Assembly: GCF_963678635.1 (NCBI RefSeq)
Contig: NC_087065.1
Location: 30,878,252-30,942,251 of the forward strand
DNA from: Symsagittifera roscoffensis
Lineage: Eukaryota > Xenacoelomorpha > Acoela > Convolutidae
DNA: 64,000 bases
Direction of reading: 5' to 3'
Shown here in pieces: positions 52,525-64,000 of the stretch. The notes below the pieces were generated by a model. The model saw only the letters and a list, made by a program, of their open reading frames with translations. It was not told where the DNA came from and ran no database searches. How positions within the stretch are numbered: the stretch's first letter is position 1; each line of letters opens with the position of its first letter. The position numbers and the translations under genes are program-made.

Positions 52525-55500
52525 TGATCAATTTTTTCATTTTTCAGGACAGTGTGTGGCTAGTGAAGAAATCTTGATGTGTTCATTATTGCTCCAATCA
52601 TCGATTCTACTGACTTAGCGATTGTTGCTGAAGCGGATTTGCGCTGTGGTGATTTTTTGTCCGAAAAAGTTGTCGTCACAGTGCTGGCAGTTTTTCTTTC
52701 TTTTTGGTCTTGACTACCAGACATTTCTTGAGTTTTCACAAATTTGAAAGACAGAGCTGCCTTTTTGGGTTGATAATACATTTTTTACTTGTTATTGGTA
52801 CCTGGGAAAGCTTAGTTTTTGATTTCAGTTTTTTTCTTTGGAATCATGTCATTTTATGTGTCTATCAGTGATGCGGTTTTTCTCGTTACAAGTGGTTCCA
52901 TTTTTGATCACATTGTCTGGCTGATATTATCTTTTTGATGTGCTCATTTTTATCCATTTATTCAATTCTACTGGGGTAGTGGTCGTTGCACTAGCAAATT
53001 TGCGCTGGATTGTTTTTGTCTCAGTAAAGTTATCACAAATTGGTAGTTTCCACTAGCTTCTGGTCTTGGCTGCTGAATGTTTCTTCAGTTTTGACATCTT
53101 TGAAATACACAGCGACGCTTTTTTGGGTTGTTAATGCGTTGTGGGTATGCTGAAGATTCTGGGAGTTCTGGTTTTGATTTTGGTTTTCGTGTTTCTGAAA
53201 TATGTCTTTTTTTGTTAATTTCTGTTTTTTTTCTGTGGAATCATGTCTTTTTATGTGTCTATCAGTGATGCGGTTTTTCTCGTTACAAGTTTTTCCATTT
53301 TTGATCAGTGTCTGGCTGATATTATCATTTCGATGTGCTCATTATTATTCATTTGTTCAGTTCTACTGGGGTAGTGGTCGTTGCACCAGTGATTTTGCGC
53401 TGGAATGTTTTTGTCTCAATAAAGTTGTCACAAATTGGTAGATTCCACGAGCTTCTGGTCTTGGCTACTGAAGGCTTCCTAAGTTTTGACATCTTTAATA
53501 TACAAAGCGACATTTTTTGGGTTGTTAATGCGTTGTGGGTATGCTGAAGGTTTATGGCAGTACTAAGTTTTTGATTTTGGAGTTTTTGTTTCTGAAGTAT
53601 GTCTTTTTTTTTGTTCATCCTTGATGCGATTTTTTGTGGTACAATTTTTTTTTAATTTCAGGAAATTGTGTGGCTAGTTAGGTCATTTTGATGTTCATTG
53701 TTGCTCCATTCATCAGCTCTACGGGGTTAGTTGTCGTTGCAGAAGCGAATTTGCGCTGTGGTGGTTTTTTGTCCGAAAAAAGTTGTCGTCACAGTGCTGG
53801 CAGTTTTTCTTTCTTTTTAGTCTTGACTACCAGACATTACTTGAGTTTTCACAAATGTGAAAGACAGCTTTGCCTTTTTGGGGTTGATAATGCATTGTTT
53901 ACTTGTTATTGGTACCTGGGAGTGCTTAGTTTTTGATTTCAATTTTTTTTTTGTGGAGTCATGTCATTTTATGTGTCTATCAGTGATGCGGTTTTTTCTC
54001 GTTACAAGTGGTTCCATTTTTGATCACAGTGTCTGGCTGATATTATTTTTTGATGTGCTCATTTTTATTCATTTATTCAATTCTAATGGGGTAGTGGTCG
54101 TTGCACTAGCGAACTTGCGCTGGTGTGTTTTTTGTTTCAAAGTTATCACAAATCGGTAGTTTCCACTAGCTTCTGGTCTTGGCTACTGAATGTTTATTCA
54201 GTTTTGACATCTTTGAAATACACAGCGACGCTTTTTTTGGGTTGTTAATGCGTTTTGAGTTTGCTGAAAATTCATGGGAGTTCTGGGTTTTGATTTTGGT
54301 TTTCGTGTTTCTGAAATATGTCTTTTTTTGTGTTCATCCTTGATGCGATTTTTTGTGGTACAAATTTTTCATTTTTCAGGACTGTGTGTGGCTAGTGAAG
54401 AAGTTGATGATGTGTTCAATGTTGCTCCATTCATCGATTCTACTGACTAAGCGATCGTTGCAGAAGCGGATTTGTGCTGTGATGGTTTTTTGTCCGAAAA
54501 AAGTTGTCACAGTACTGGCAGTTTTTCTTTCTTTTTGGTCTTGACTAACAGACTTTCCTTGTTTTCATAAATTTGAACGACAGAGCTGCCTTTTTGGGGT
54601 TGATGATGCATTTTTTACTTGTTGATGTTACCTAGGAGTGCTTAATAATTGATTTCAGTTTTTTTCAGTTTTTTTCTGTGGAATCATGTCTTTTTATGTG
54701 TCTATCAGTGATGCGGTTTTTCTCGTTACAAGTTTTTCTGTTTTTGATCACAGTGTCTGGCTGATATTATCATTTCGATGTGCTTATTTTTATTCTTTTA
54801 TTCAAAACGACTGGGGTAGCGGTCGTTGCACTAGCGAACTTGCGCTGGTGTGTTTTTTGTTTCAAAGTTATCACAAATTGGTAGTTTCCACTAGCTTCTG
54901 GTCTTGGCTACTGAATGTTTATTCAGTTTTGACATCTTTGAAATACACAGCGACGCTTTTTTGGGTTTTTAATGCGTTGTGGGTACGCTGAAGACTCATG
55001 GGAGCTCTGGGTTTTGATTTTGGTTTTCGTGTTTCTGAAATATGTCTTTTTTTTGTGTTCATCCTTGATGCGCTTTTTGTGGTAAAGTTTTTTTCATTTT
55101 TCAGGACAGAGTGTGGCTAGTGAAGAAATCTTGATGTGTTCATTGTTGCTCAATTCATCGATTCTACTGACTGAGCGATCGTTGCAGAAGCGGATTTGCG
55201 CTGTGGTGATTTTGTCCGAAAAAAGTTGTCGTCACAAATTGGTAGTTTTCACTGGCTTCTGGCCTTGGCTACTGAATGTTTCTTCAGTTTTGACATCTTT
55301 GAAATACACAGCGACAATTTTTTTGAGTTGTTAATGCGTTGTTGGTATGCTAACGGTTCATGGGAGTACTAAGTTTTTGATTTTAGTCGTTATGTTTCTG
55401 AAGTATGTCTTTTTTTGTGTTTATCCTTGATATGATTTTTTGTGGTACAAACTTTTTCATTTTCCAGGACAGTGTGTGGCCAGTTAAGTCATCTTGATGT

Positions 55501-58468
55501 GTTCATTGTTGTTCGATTCATCAGGTCTCCTGGGTTAGCGATCGTTGCAGAAGGGAATTTGCCCTGTGGTGAGTTTTTGTCTGAAAAAGTTGTCGTCACA
55601 GTACTGGCAGTTTTTTTTTCTTTTTGGTCTTGACTACCAGACATTCCTTGAGTTTTCATAAATGTGAAAGACAGCGCTGCCTTTTTGGGGTTGATAATGC
55701 ATTGTTTACTTGTTATTGATACCTGGGAGTGCTGAGTTTTGGATTTCAGTTTTTTTCTGTGGAATCATGTCATTTTATATGTCTATCAGTGATGCGGTGT
55801 TTCTCGTTACAAGTGGTTCCATTTTTGATCACAGTGTCTGGCTGATATTATCTTTTTGATGTGCTCATTTTTATTCATTTATTCATTTCTACCGGGGTAG
55901 TGGTCGTTGCACTAGCGAATTTGCGCTGGACTGTTTTTGTCTCAATAAAGTTATCACAAATTGGTAGTTTCCACTAGCTTCTGGTCTTGGCTGCTGAATG
56001 TTTCTTCAGTTTTGACATCTTTGAATTACACAGCGACGCTTTTTTGGGTTGTTAATGCGTTGTGGGTATGCTGAAGTTTCTTGGGAGTTCTGGGTTTTGA
56101 ATTTGGTTCTCGTGTTTCGGAAATATTTCTTTTTTTGTGTTCATCCTTGATGCGATTTTTTGTGGTACAAGTTTTTCATTTTTCAGGACTGTGTGTGGCT
56201 AGTGAAGAAGTCTTGGTGTGTTCATTGTTGCTCCATTCATCGATTCTACTGACTAAGCGATCGTTGCAGAAGCGGATTTGCGCTGTGGTGATTTTTTGTC
56301 CGAAAAAAGTTGTCGTCACAACTTGGTAGTTTCCACTAGCTTCTGGTCTTGGCTACTGAATGTTTCTTCAGTTTTGACATCTTTGAAATACACAGCGACA
56401 CTTTTTTGGGTTGTTAATGCGTTGTGGGTACGCTGAAGTTTCCTGGAAGTTCTGGGTTTTGATTTTAGTTTTCGTGCTTCTGAAATATGTCTTTTTTTTT
56501 GTGTTCATCCTTGATGCTATTCTTTGTGGTACAAATTTTTGGTTTTTCAGGACAGTGTGTGGCTAGTGAAGAAGTCTTGATGTGTTCATTGTTGCTCCAT
56601 TAATCGATTCTACTGACTAAAAGATCGTTGCAGAAGCGGATTTGCGCTGTGGTGATTTTTTGTCCGAAAAAAGTTGTCGTCACAAATTGGTAGTTTCCAC
56701 TGGCTTCTGGTCTTGGCTACTGAATGTTTCTTCAGTTTTGACATCTTTGAAAAACACAGCGACAATTTTTTGGGTTGTATATGCTTTGTGGGTGTGCTAA
56801 CGGTTCATGGGAGTACTAAGTTTTTGATTTTGGTCTTTATGTTTCTGAAATATGTCATTTTTTGTGTTTATCCTTGATGCGATCTTTTGTGGTACAATTT
56901 TTTTCATTTTTCAGGAAATTGTGTGGCTAGGTAGGTCATCTTGATGTTCATTGTTGTTCCATTCATCAGGTCTACTGCGTTAGTGGTCGTTGCACAAGCG
57001 AATTTGTCGCTGTGGTGATCCTTTTCCGAAAAAGTTGTCGTCACAGTACTAGCAGTTTTTCTTTCTTTTGGTCTTGACTACCAGACATTCCTTGAGTTTT
57101 CATAAATTTGAAAAACAGCGCTGCCTTTTTGGGTTGATTATACATTTTAAACCTGTTGATGTTACCTGGGAGTGCTTAATAAGTGATTTCAGTTTTTTTC
57201 TGTTGAATCATTTCTTTTTATGTGTCTATCAGTGATGCGGTTTTTCTCGTTACAAGTTTTTCCAATTTTGATCAGTGTCTGGCTGATATTATCATTTCGA
57301 TGTGCTCATTTTTATTCATTTGTTCAGTTCTACTGGGGTAGTGGTCGTTGCACCAGTGAATTTGCGCTGGAGTGTTTTTGTCTCAATAAAGTTGTCACAA
57401 ATTGGTAGATTCCACGAGCTTCTGGTCTTGGCTACTGAAGGTTTCCTCAGTTTTGACATCTTTGAAAAACAAAGCAATGTTTTTTTTGGGTTGTTAATGC
57501 GTTGTGGGTATGCCGAAGGTTCATGGGAGTACTAAGTTTTTGATTTTGAAGTTTTTGTTTCCGAAATATGTCATTTTTTGTGTTTATCCTTGATGCGATC
57601 TTTTGTGGCACAATTTTTTTTCATTTTTCGGGAAATTGTGTGGCTAGGTAGGTCATCTTGATGTTCATTGTTGTTCCATTCATCAGGTCTACTGCGTTAG
57701 TGGTCGTTGCACAAGCGAATTTGTCGCTGTGGCAATTCTTTGTCCGAAAAAGTTGTCGTCACAGTACTAGCAGTTTTTCTTTCTTTTTGGTCTTGACTAC
57801 CAGACATTCCTTAAGTTTTCATAAATTTGAAAGACAGCGGTGCTTTTTTGGGGTTGATAATGCATTGTTTACTTGTGATTGGGTGTTATTGGTACCTGGG
57901 AAAGCCTAGTTTTTGATTTCAGTTTCCACGAGCTTCTGGTCTTGGCTACTGAATGTTTCTTCAGTTTTGACATCTTTGAAATACACAGCGACGCTTTTTT
58001 GGGTTGTTAGTGCGCTGTGGGTATGCTATAGTTTCAATGGAGTACTAAGTTGTTTTTGATTTTGGTCTTCTGAAAAATGTCATTCTTTTTGTTTATCCTT
58101 GATGCGATCATTTTGTGGTACAATTTTTTTCATTTTTCAGGAACTTGTGTGGCTAGTTGGGTCATCTCGATGTTCATTGTTGTTCCATTCATCAGCTCTA
58201 CCGGGTTAGTTGTCGTTGCATAAGCGAATTTGCGCTGTGGTGATTTTTTTTCCGAAAAAGTTGTCGTCACAGTACTGGCAGTTTTTTTTCTTTTTGGTTT
58301 TGACTATCTGACATTCCTTGAGTTTTCATATGTTTGAAAGACAGCGCTGCCTTTTTGGGGTTGATTATGCATTGTTTACTTGTTTTTGGTACCTGGGAAA
58401 GCTTAGTTTTTGATTTCAGTTTTTTTTCTGTGGAATCATGTCATTTTATGTGTCTATCAGTGTCTGCT
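52525..58468. repeat. Satellite array B, ~360-bp monomers
   Basis: About 16 units of the family in array A, with the same subtypes. The last units match those of array A specifically: both have an atttcaatggagtacta-like variant, a deviant gattttggtcttctgaaaaatgtc, and a final unit with gattatgcattgttt. The array ends abruptly at 58,468, mid-monomer, where duplicated segment B begins. Confidence 0.9.
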
Positions 58469-58969
58469 ATGATTCCAACCGAATAGTTTTAAGAAGCTGA
58501 AGAAAAGTCCGGGTCTCCAAGACAACAAGCCGACGAAACTACAAGCCGAGTTTCAAAAAGTTTACAAACATGTCAAAAATTTAAGCAGGTTTAGTCCATT
58601 ATAAGCGTTACTCATGACAACGAACCCCAATAAGCTTGAAAAACCTTTTAAACAACGTTTGAACAGTCTTTAAAATAAGAACTAAACAGGCCCCGGATTT
58701 AAGTGTTTAGTAATTTTTCCTTGAATATATCATTCTGGTTTTTTTTCAAAATTTTTGCATTTTTAAAATTCAAGGAAAAAAAATTTTTGGCTGTTTTTTG
58801 TAAGAACGCCAGTTATAATTAACTTTTCTTTAACTAATTTAGTGATTTGAAAGGAATGATTTAGTTAACAAAGTTAGTTTTATTAATTTGACTAACATCC
58901 GAGGTCTGCTGATGAAGTAGCACGCGGTTTTGTTGAATTCTTCAACCAATCCATTTTTAATGTTCTCAC

Positions 58970-59556
58970 CAGAGGCTGTGCATTCTCTGCAGGGTTTGCA
59001 CGATGTCGGGAGTTAAATTGGCTCACCAGATGAACTCGGTTGCGTCCAGCATTGCCTCCTGACCTGAGTGTGTCCAGGGCAGCCTCGCTGCGACCGCTTT
59101 CTTTAGGTCTCTGAGGATCGCCAATTTCATTTTGATTACCCCACATCCGTCAATCACTGATGCGAAGTTCCAAAATTGAGCTGCGTACAGCCCCAAGCTT
59201 GTGTTTGTGAGAGCGTCCCTGTGTTTTGCCCTTATTACTTTCCTCAGTGGCTCCAGTTACGGGTCCTTTTGCGTCAGCTTGGCCGCCAGTAGGTTCACAT
59301 CGAACAGGCTTCGTAATCCCACTACTCTCTTTTTGTTAATTGACACCATCGGTTTCGGTGTTACTGCGTATAAATTTAACGACTCTGCTGCTGCCACCAC
59401 TTTAGTTTTATTCTTGAATCTCGCCTTCTCAGATCTCTCTAGTTTCTTCGACGGTATTTCCTTATGCCTTTTCACCGTCTTTACAAATATTCTATCTCTC
59501 GCCATAATCAACGCAAACTGCATCTTCTTTCTCATTAGTTTTTCGGCTTTATTCAT
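58970..59556 (-). pseudogene. Unknown basic ORF, copy B
   Basis: Same ORF as at 42,661-43,237, starting M-N-K-A-E-K-L-M near 59,556. The TAA after L-T-Q-K-D-P (about 59,255) is present here too. After it, copy B keeps one clean frame for a further ~77 residues, ending E-F-I-W. A single shared stop in an otherwise coherent ~180-residue frame suggests the gene was already broken before duplication, or that the two halves are separate ORFs. Confidence 0.45.
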
Positions 59557-60244
59557 GCTTAGCAACTGTCTCGATCTTCCTGTTTTTTAAATAGAGATAC
59601 TACTACCTCTCGTTTTTTGACCGACCAGTTATTTTGAACTGGATAATTTTGATGGATTAGAGCAACGACTAAAAATAACCTCCGGTTTTCAGAAAAGAAT
59701 TTTGATAAGTAAATTATCCGGGAAACTCTCCTTTATTTGCATTCTGCGACCTGATTGGTCGAGAGCTAACACTTATATTTGCAAACTCTAGCGTGATTGG
59801 ACGAGAACACTTGCGCAAGAAACGACACCCTCTTGCGTTCGAATTTGTTGCGTCAAAAGGTTCGACAATTTAATTTTTCTGTATTAAAAAAACTACATCT
59901 TACAATTTTTCAAATCGTAAATTGGTTTGATTCGAGACCCCCAGAAGTAGGTGAGATCATGCAGACAGTTGAGCTGAAAAGACAGGGTTTAAAATTAACC
60001 TGCAGTGAGGGAAAAAATTAGAGTGCGGTCAAAAAGTAGACAACCTTTGTTTCATACCGGTGAAAATACCGGTCAAAAGGTAGACAAGTACTGTATTAAC
60101 CAATCAGAACAAAAAAAAACGAAGAAAGTGAGTTTGGCGAAGAGAAAGGGATAAAACGCGCATTACGATGCCAAACTGTGCGCTGGATAGGAGCACAATT
60201 TTGTGTCTGTTTGTTCCTGGATTCCAGAGACAAGTCTTAAAATA

Positions 60245-60975
60245 TGTTCCAGAATGTAATTGGATTCCACAAACAAAATTTCAGTGGATTCCGCGTACAT
60301 ATATCTGTAACGTAAGTTTCGTCGGCACATTTGTTTTTTGTTTTGTTGCGGATTCCGCAACAAGCAAATATAGCTAGTTGTTCTGGATTCCGGAACTGTA
60401 AGTGGATTCCGCCAAATGTAAGTGGAATCCGCAATTGTAAGTGGAATCCGCAAAATTTGTATGCGTAATCCGCAAATAAAAACAGATTCCGTAAATTGTA
60501 AGTGGATTCCGCATTTTTGCTTATTACTGAACTTGCCAAAGAACAATTAAAAGCTGGAGGTGGAATATTTGATTTATTATCTACTGGAACGCGCAATTTG
60601 AACGCAAAAGGACTTATCCATTTATCAGCAGAAGCCATAAACCAATCTTAAAATAATGGTTAACTATTCGGTTTGAAATGGCTGTTCAGGGTTTGAAATG
60701 ACAGTTCATGTTTGAAATGGGGGCAAGTCACTCATCAGAATTTGAGATGAGATGGCTCAGTTATGTTTAAGAAATCATCATCAGTATTTGAGCTGAGATG
60801 GTTCAGTTTGAAATGGCAGCTAAGTCACTCATCAGTATTTGAGATGAGTGGTTCAGTTATGGTTAGGAAATCATCATCAGTATTTGAGATGAGATGGTTC
60901 AGTTTGAAATGGCAGCTAGGTCACTCAATAGTATTTGAGATGTGATGGTTCAGAAATTATTATCGCACTCATCAG
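60245..60975. repeat. Short-word repeats and ~93-bp tandem repeat, copy B
   Basis: Contains the ggattccgc-type words (60,245-60,515) and the gagatgagatggttcag array (60,715-60,975) of the second segment, equivalent to 43,925-44,655. Confidence 0.7.
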
Positions 60976-61089
60976 TTTTTGAGACGAGATAAAGGACGGC
61001 TTGATTGTATTTTTTGAAAGCTGAACTGAAGTGTCCTCTGGAAACTGGATTAAAAATCCTCGTTTAAAAAAAAAGAAAAGAAAAACTTA

Positions 61090-62546
61090 TTCAAGCGGTA
61101 ACTGAAAAATACAGTACAAAAAATGAAATATTGTTAAACAATTGGATCAATTTTTCTGTTCTTTCTGATTCCTTTTCCTCGAAATCTCCACTTTCGACAA
61201 AGCGTCTGTGTTGTCTCAATGGCTCACTATGCTATTCATAGTCTGGTGTTTTTGTTGAAATATTTGTCTCCTCGGCTGTTTTTGCTGTTTCTGAATCCTT
61301 TCCCTCGAAAACTCCACCTTCGACAAAGCTTCTTTGTTGTCTTAATGGCTCACTATGGTATTCGTAGTCTGTTGTGTTTTTTGAAATTTTCTCCAGTTAA
61401 CCTCTCTTATTGAATTTAATTTTCTCTTTCCACAACTTTGTACTCGAATCGTTGGACGTGTTTGGATTCTGATGTTTGAGCGTATTTAAAATAAAGGCTT
61501 TCACAGAGTCAAGTATCTTTATCCGGACAAACGAAGGGTGTAAGATTTTTGAACTGCTGACTCAAAAGGAAATCAATTATTTCGTCAGCAGAAGAGTGCG
61601 AAGAATAACAGCACCGAACGGTTCTCTCAGACACTACTTCAACCAATCTCCCAGGCATTATCTCCTTTTTAGTGGAGAACATTACAGTTGAAATGACTGT
61701 AAGCACTTCTGGACTTGGGATGCCCGGCTTGTAAGGCAGTTTTAATTTCGCACACGCAGACGAAGGCTTGCAGAAATGGATTTTGGTACTTTCGCCATCT
61801 AAGGTGAGTCAATTTTGAATTGACGGAACAAACTTTTACAGTTGATATTGACATAATGAAACGTGAACTTTAGTGTTGAATCTAAGTACAAGCTCTTTCA
61901 TCAAAAACTCATAATCATAGCGAGTTTTGTTCAAAAAAGGATCACATTATTTTGAAATGAACAGAGCCATGCGGACACGGCTTGAAAGGTGGCTGAAATA
62001 CAGCTCTCCCTACAAGGTGTGAAATTGGAATCTGTTTTGCAAAAGGTTGTGTCGGTATAAATCTTATCAAAATTATGAACAGCAGCTTCTTGTAAAATGT
62101 CGAAAAGATGATTGATTCGCTTCGTATGACCAATTGCCATCTGAAATCTCCAGTAAAAAGAACAGATATTTCTTTGGAAACTAGTAAGAACCTTACTGAA
62201 CCTGGGCAGTGACCTGCAGGAATAAGAGCGACAGTTAGGGTATGAGTCTCGTCCCCTTCCAATGAAACATTCAATTTGTCTCATTATCTGAATCCAGAGG
62301 TATTATATATGGAGTTAAATGAACATAAAGCGGCAATGCAATCAACAAAGCAGCCGAAACTTTATGACAATATTTTTTCAATTTATAGTGTTTTAATCTT
62401 TCGAAGAGCTCAGGCTCATTAAGGCCCACCATGTGATCTATATGATAGTGCGAAAAAAAATTAACCTTAATTTTGAGGTTTTCACCATTGAAGGGATCAA
62501 TTGAAACCCCAGGAATTTCTGATATCGGATGGGCAAATTCTGACAT
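61090..62546 (-). pseudogene. DCLRE1C-like: Artemis/SNM1-type nuclease pseudogene, copy B
   Basis: Starts at the ATG at 62,546 and keeps the N-terminus in frame through motif 2, here S-H-Y-H-I-D-H. Motif 3 is P-A-G-H-C-P-G-S-V and motif 4 F-T-G-D-F-R. Beta-CASP landmarks follow: Y-T-D-T-T-F-C, Y-D-Y-E-F-L, T-K-I-H-F-C-K and S-S-H-S-S-A-D-E-I. Two ~38-residue tail repeats (D-Y-E-Y-H-S-E-P-L) end near 61,160. Lesions: a one-base loss near 62,272, the same frameshift after GDFR as copy A (about 62,150), the same TAA before the T-K-I-H block, and a private TGA near 61,813. It is better preserved than copy A but also dead. Confidence 0.8.
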
Positions 62547-63380
62547 AATTATATCTAGAAGGGAAAAGGAGGTATGAAAAGTGAGTTAAAAAAATGAGGA
62601 TTGACGATACATTTCTAGTTTTTAAGAAAGGAGAAGACCACCACATTTCGATCGTCATGAGCCCGTTTCGAGTGTAAGCATCTATCCTTGGTTAATTTAT
62701 ACAGCCAAAACTTTTATCATTTGGGCGCATAGTTAAGATTACACGAGTGTATCCGAAAAACAATTACAATTAGCTTCAGTAGAGCCAATTTTCTCAAATC
62801 AAAAAGAAATATTTGGGAATTTTAATTCCACTAACTACAAAACTAAACAATTTAAATGAAATGTGCACCAATTTAGAAGATTTCCAATCAGGAAGCACAG
62901 TAGGAAGCACAGCAGATTTGGCACGAAAGACTAACTAACTAAAGTTTTATAATAGACTTCTTTACTGATAAGTGGGCTGATATGAGTATAATGTGAGGCA
63001 TACTGTGGTTGACTGAATGAGAGAGTGATAAAGTGACTGTGGCTGAGTGACTCTGATGAAGCTGGTACGAGCGCTGTTGAGAGACGGCTAAAAAACAGTT
63101 TTCTAATAAACTAGTCGAGAAACATTTTAGTATTATAATTTGACATTTGAGAATTTGAACATCTACTGATAAATAAAGCATTTTGTAGCATTGATACTGG
63201 ACGAGCGTTGTTGAGTGACGGCTAAAAAAAACAGTTTTCTAATAAACTAGTCATAAAATATTTTCGTAATTATTTTTTAAATTTGAGATTTTGAACTTTT
63301 ATTTGGACGTTGATTGACTGTAACTGACTCTGATTGACTCTGATAAAGCTGAAAAGTGACTCCAATATAGCTGTCTGATA
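62547..63380. other. Upstream flank of Artemis copy B
   Basis: Matches 46,228-46,880 as far as about 63,195, then carries another copy of the ~130-bp dispersed word cluster (63,205-63,300) and simple tgactctgat-type words leading into the minisatellite. No gene seen. Confidence 0.4.
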
Positions 63381-64000
63381 AAATGACTCTGATTGGCTGA
63401 ATGACTGGAGAAAGACTGGAGAAAGACTGGAGAATGACTGGAGTGACTAAAGTGACTCAATGACTGAATGATAGAAAATGACTGGAGTGACTAAAGTGAC
63501 TCAAAGACTCAATGACTGACTGAGAGAAAACGAATGGAGAATGACTGGAGTGACTAAAGTGACTCAAAGACTGAATGATAGAAAATGACTGGAGAATGAC
63601 TGGAGAATGACGGGATTGACTAAAGTGACTCAATGCCTGAATGATAGGAAATGACTGGAGAATGACTGGAGCGACTAAAGTGACTCAATGACTGAATAAT
63701 AGATAATGACTGGAGAATGACTAGAGAATGACTGGAGTGACTAAAGTGAATCAATGACTGAATGTTAGAAAAGGACTGAAGAATGACTGAAGAATGACTG
63801 AAGTGACTAAAGTGACTCAATTACTGAATGATAGAAAATGACTGGAGAATGACTGGAGAATGACTCGAGTGACTAAAGTGACTCAATGACTGAAAGATGG
63901 GAAATGACTAGAAAATGACTGGAGAATGACTGGAGTGACTAAAGTGACTCTATGAATGAATGATAGAAAATGACTAGAGAATGACTGGACTGACTAAAGT
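63380..64000. repeat. 55-bp minisatellite, long array running off the window
   Basis: At least ten units of the gactggagaatgactggagt family continue to the last base. Units vary by gain or loss of the gactggagaat word and by point changes (atagaaaat, ataggaaat, gtgaatcaa). The minus ORFs here encode only the repeat. Confidence 0.9.

Larger units (their letters stand above)
58469..63195. repeat. Segmental duplication, copy B
   Basis: Counterpart of 42,161-46,870 (offset 16,308-16,320 bp). Its left edge joins satellite array B directly, whereas copy A continues into coding-like DNA there, so B's edge is the broken one. Contents and order are the same as in copy A. Confidence 0.9.

Noticed and set aside
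1..64000. CRISPR arrays or bacterial operons
   Set aside because: The repeats are contiguous satellites without unique spacers, and gene structure with introns and LTR elements is eukaryotic.

Overview
The window is eukaryotic and almost certainly from an invertebrate animal. It is AT-rich, has short GT-AG introns, carries animal-type genes (a JmjC demethylase, an Artemis/SNM1-type nuclease) and is dominated by LTR retrotransposons with envelope genes, a LINE-type element and tandem repeats. No rRNA or clear tRNA is present to place the species, and I do not name one. Nearly every protein-coding locus carries stops or frameshifts, so this looks like a repeat-rich, decaying region.

Layout. 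1-13,200 (minus strand): an old, badly broken Ty3/gypsy-type element with gag, protease, RT, RNase H, integrase, a proline-rich ORF and an env-like gene that runs off the left edge; its gag tail contains a fresh 1.03-kb tandem duplication. 13,200-17,245: mostly featureless, ending in three ~351-bp repeats and a trinucleotide-rich tract. 17,245-23,400: satellite array A (~360-bp monomers). 23,422-40,756: a second, much younger Ty3/gypsy-type element on the plus strand, preceded by the 3' end of another copy. 37,892-40,359: a non-LTR retrotransposon inserted into its 3' LTR. 40,757-42,160: small repeats and a 190-bp foldback. 42,161-46,870 and 58,469-63,195: two copies of a ~4.7-kb segment holding an unknown minus-strand ORF and an Artemis-like pseudogene. 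47,276-50,620: a multi-exon JmjC gene on the minus strand. 52,525-58,468: satellite array B. 63,380-64,000: a 55-bp minisatellite.

The most interesting object is the 23-41 kb element. Its order is LTR, primer-binding site, gag, a textbook -1 frameshift signal, protease, then a Pol with an ADP-ribose-binding macrodomain of the TARG1/OARD1 type between protease and RT, RNase H, integrase with a GPY/F module, a two-exon gene on the opposite strand, a class-III-type (chuvirus-like) envelope gene, a 3' coiled-coil ORF and LTR. The macrodomain keeps both positions equivalent to the TARG1 catalytic Lys and Asp. The older element lacks it, so it is a lineage-specific acquisition. The antisense gene is intact although gag-pol and env are broken.

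The LINE in the 3' LTR is flanked by ~130-bp direct repeats that share the 3' LTR's private variants, so it appears to have made an exceptionally long target-site duplication. The two satellite arrays share monomer-specific variants at their right ends, and each is followed by an Artemis segment. This suggests that satellite plus Artemis was once one block that duplicated, and that the retroelement later split copy A.
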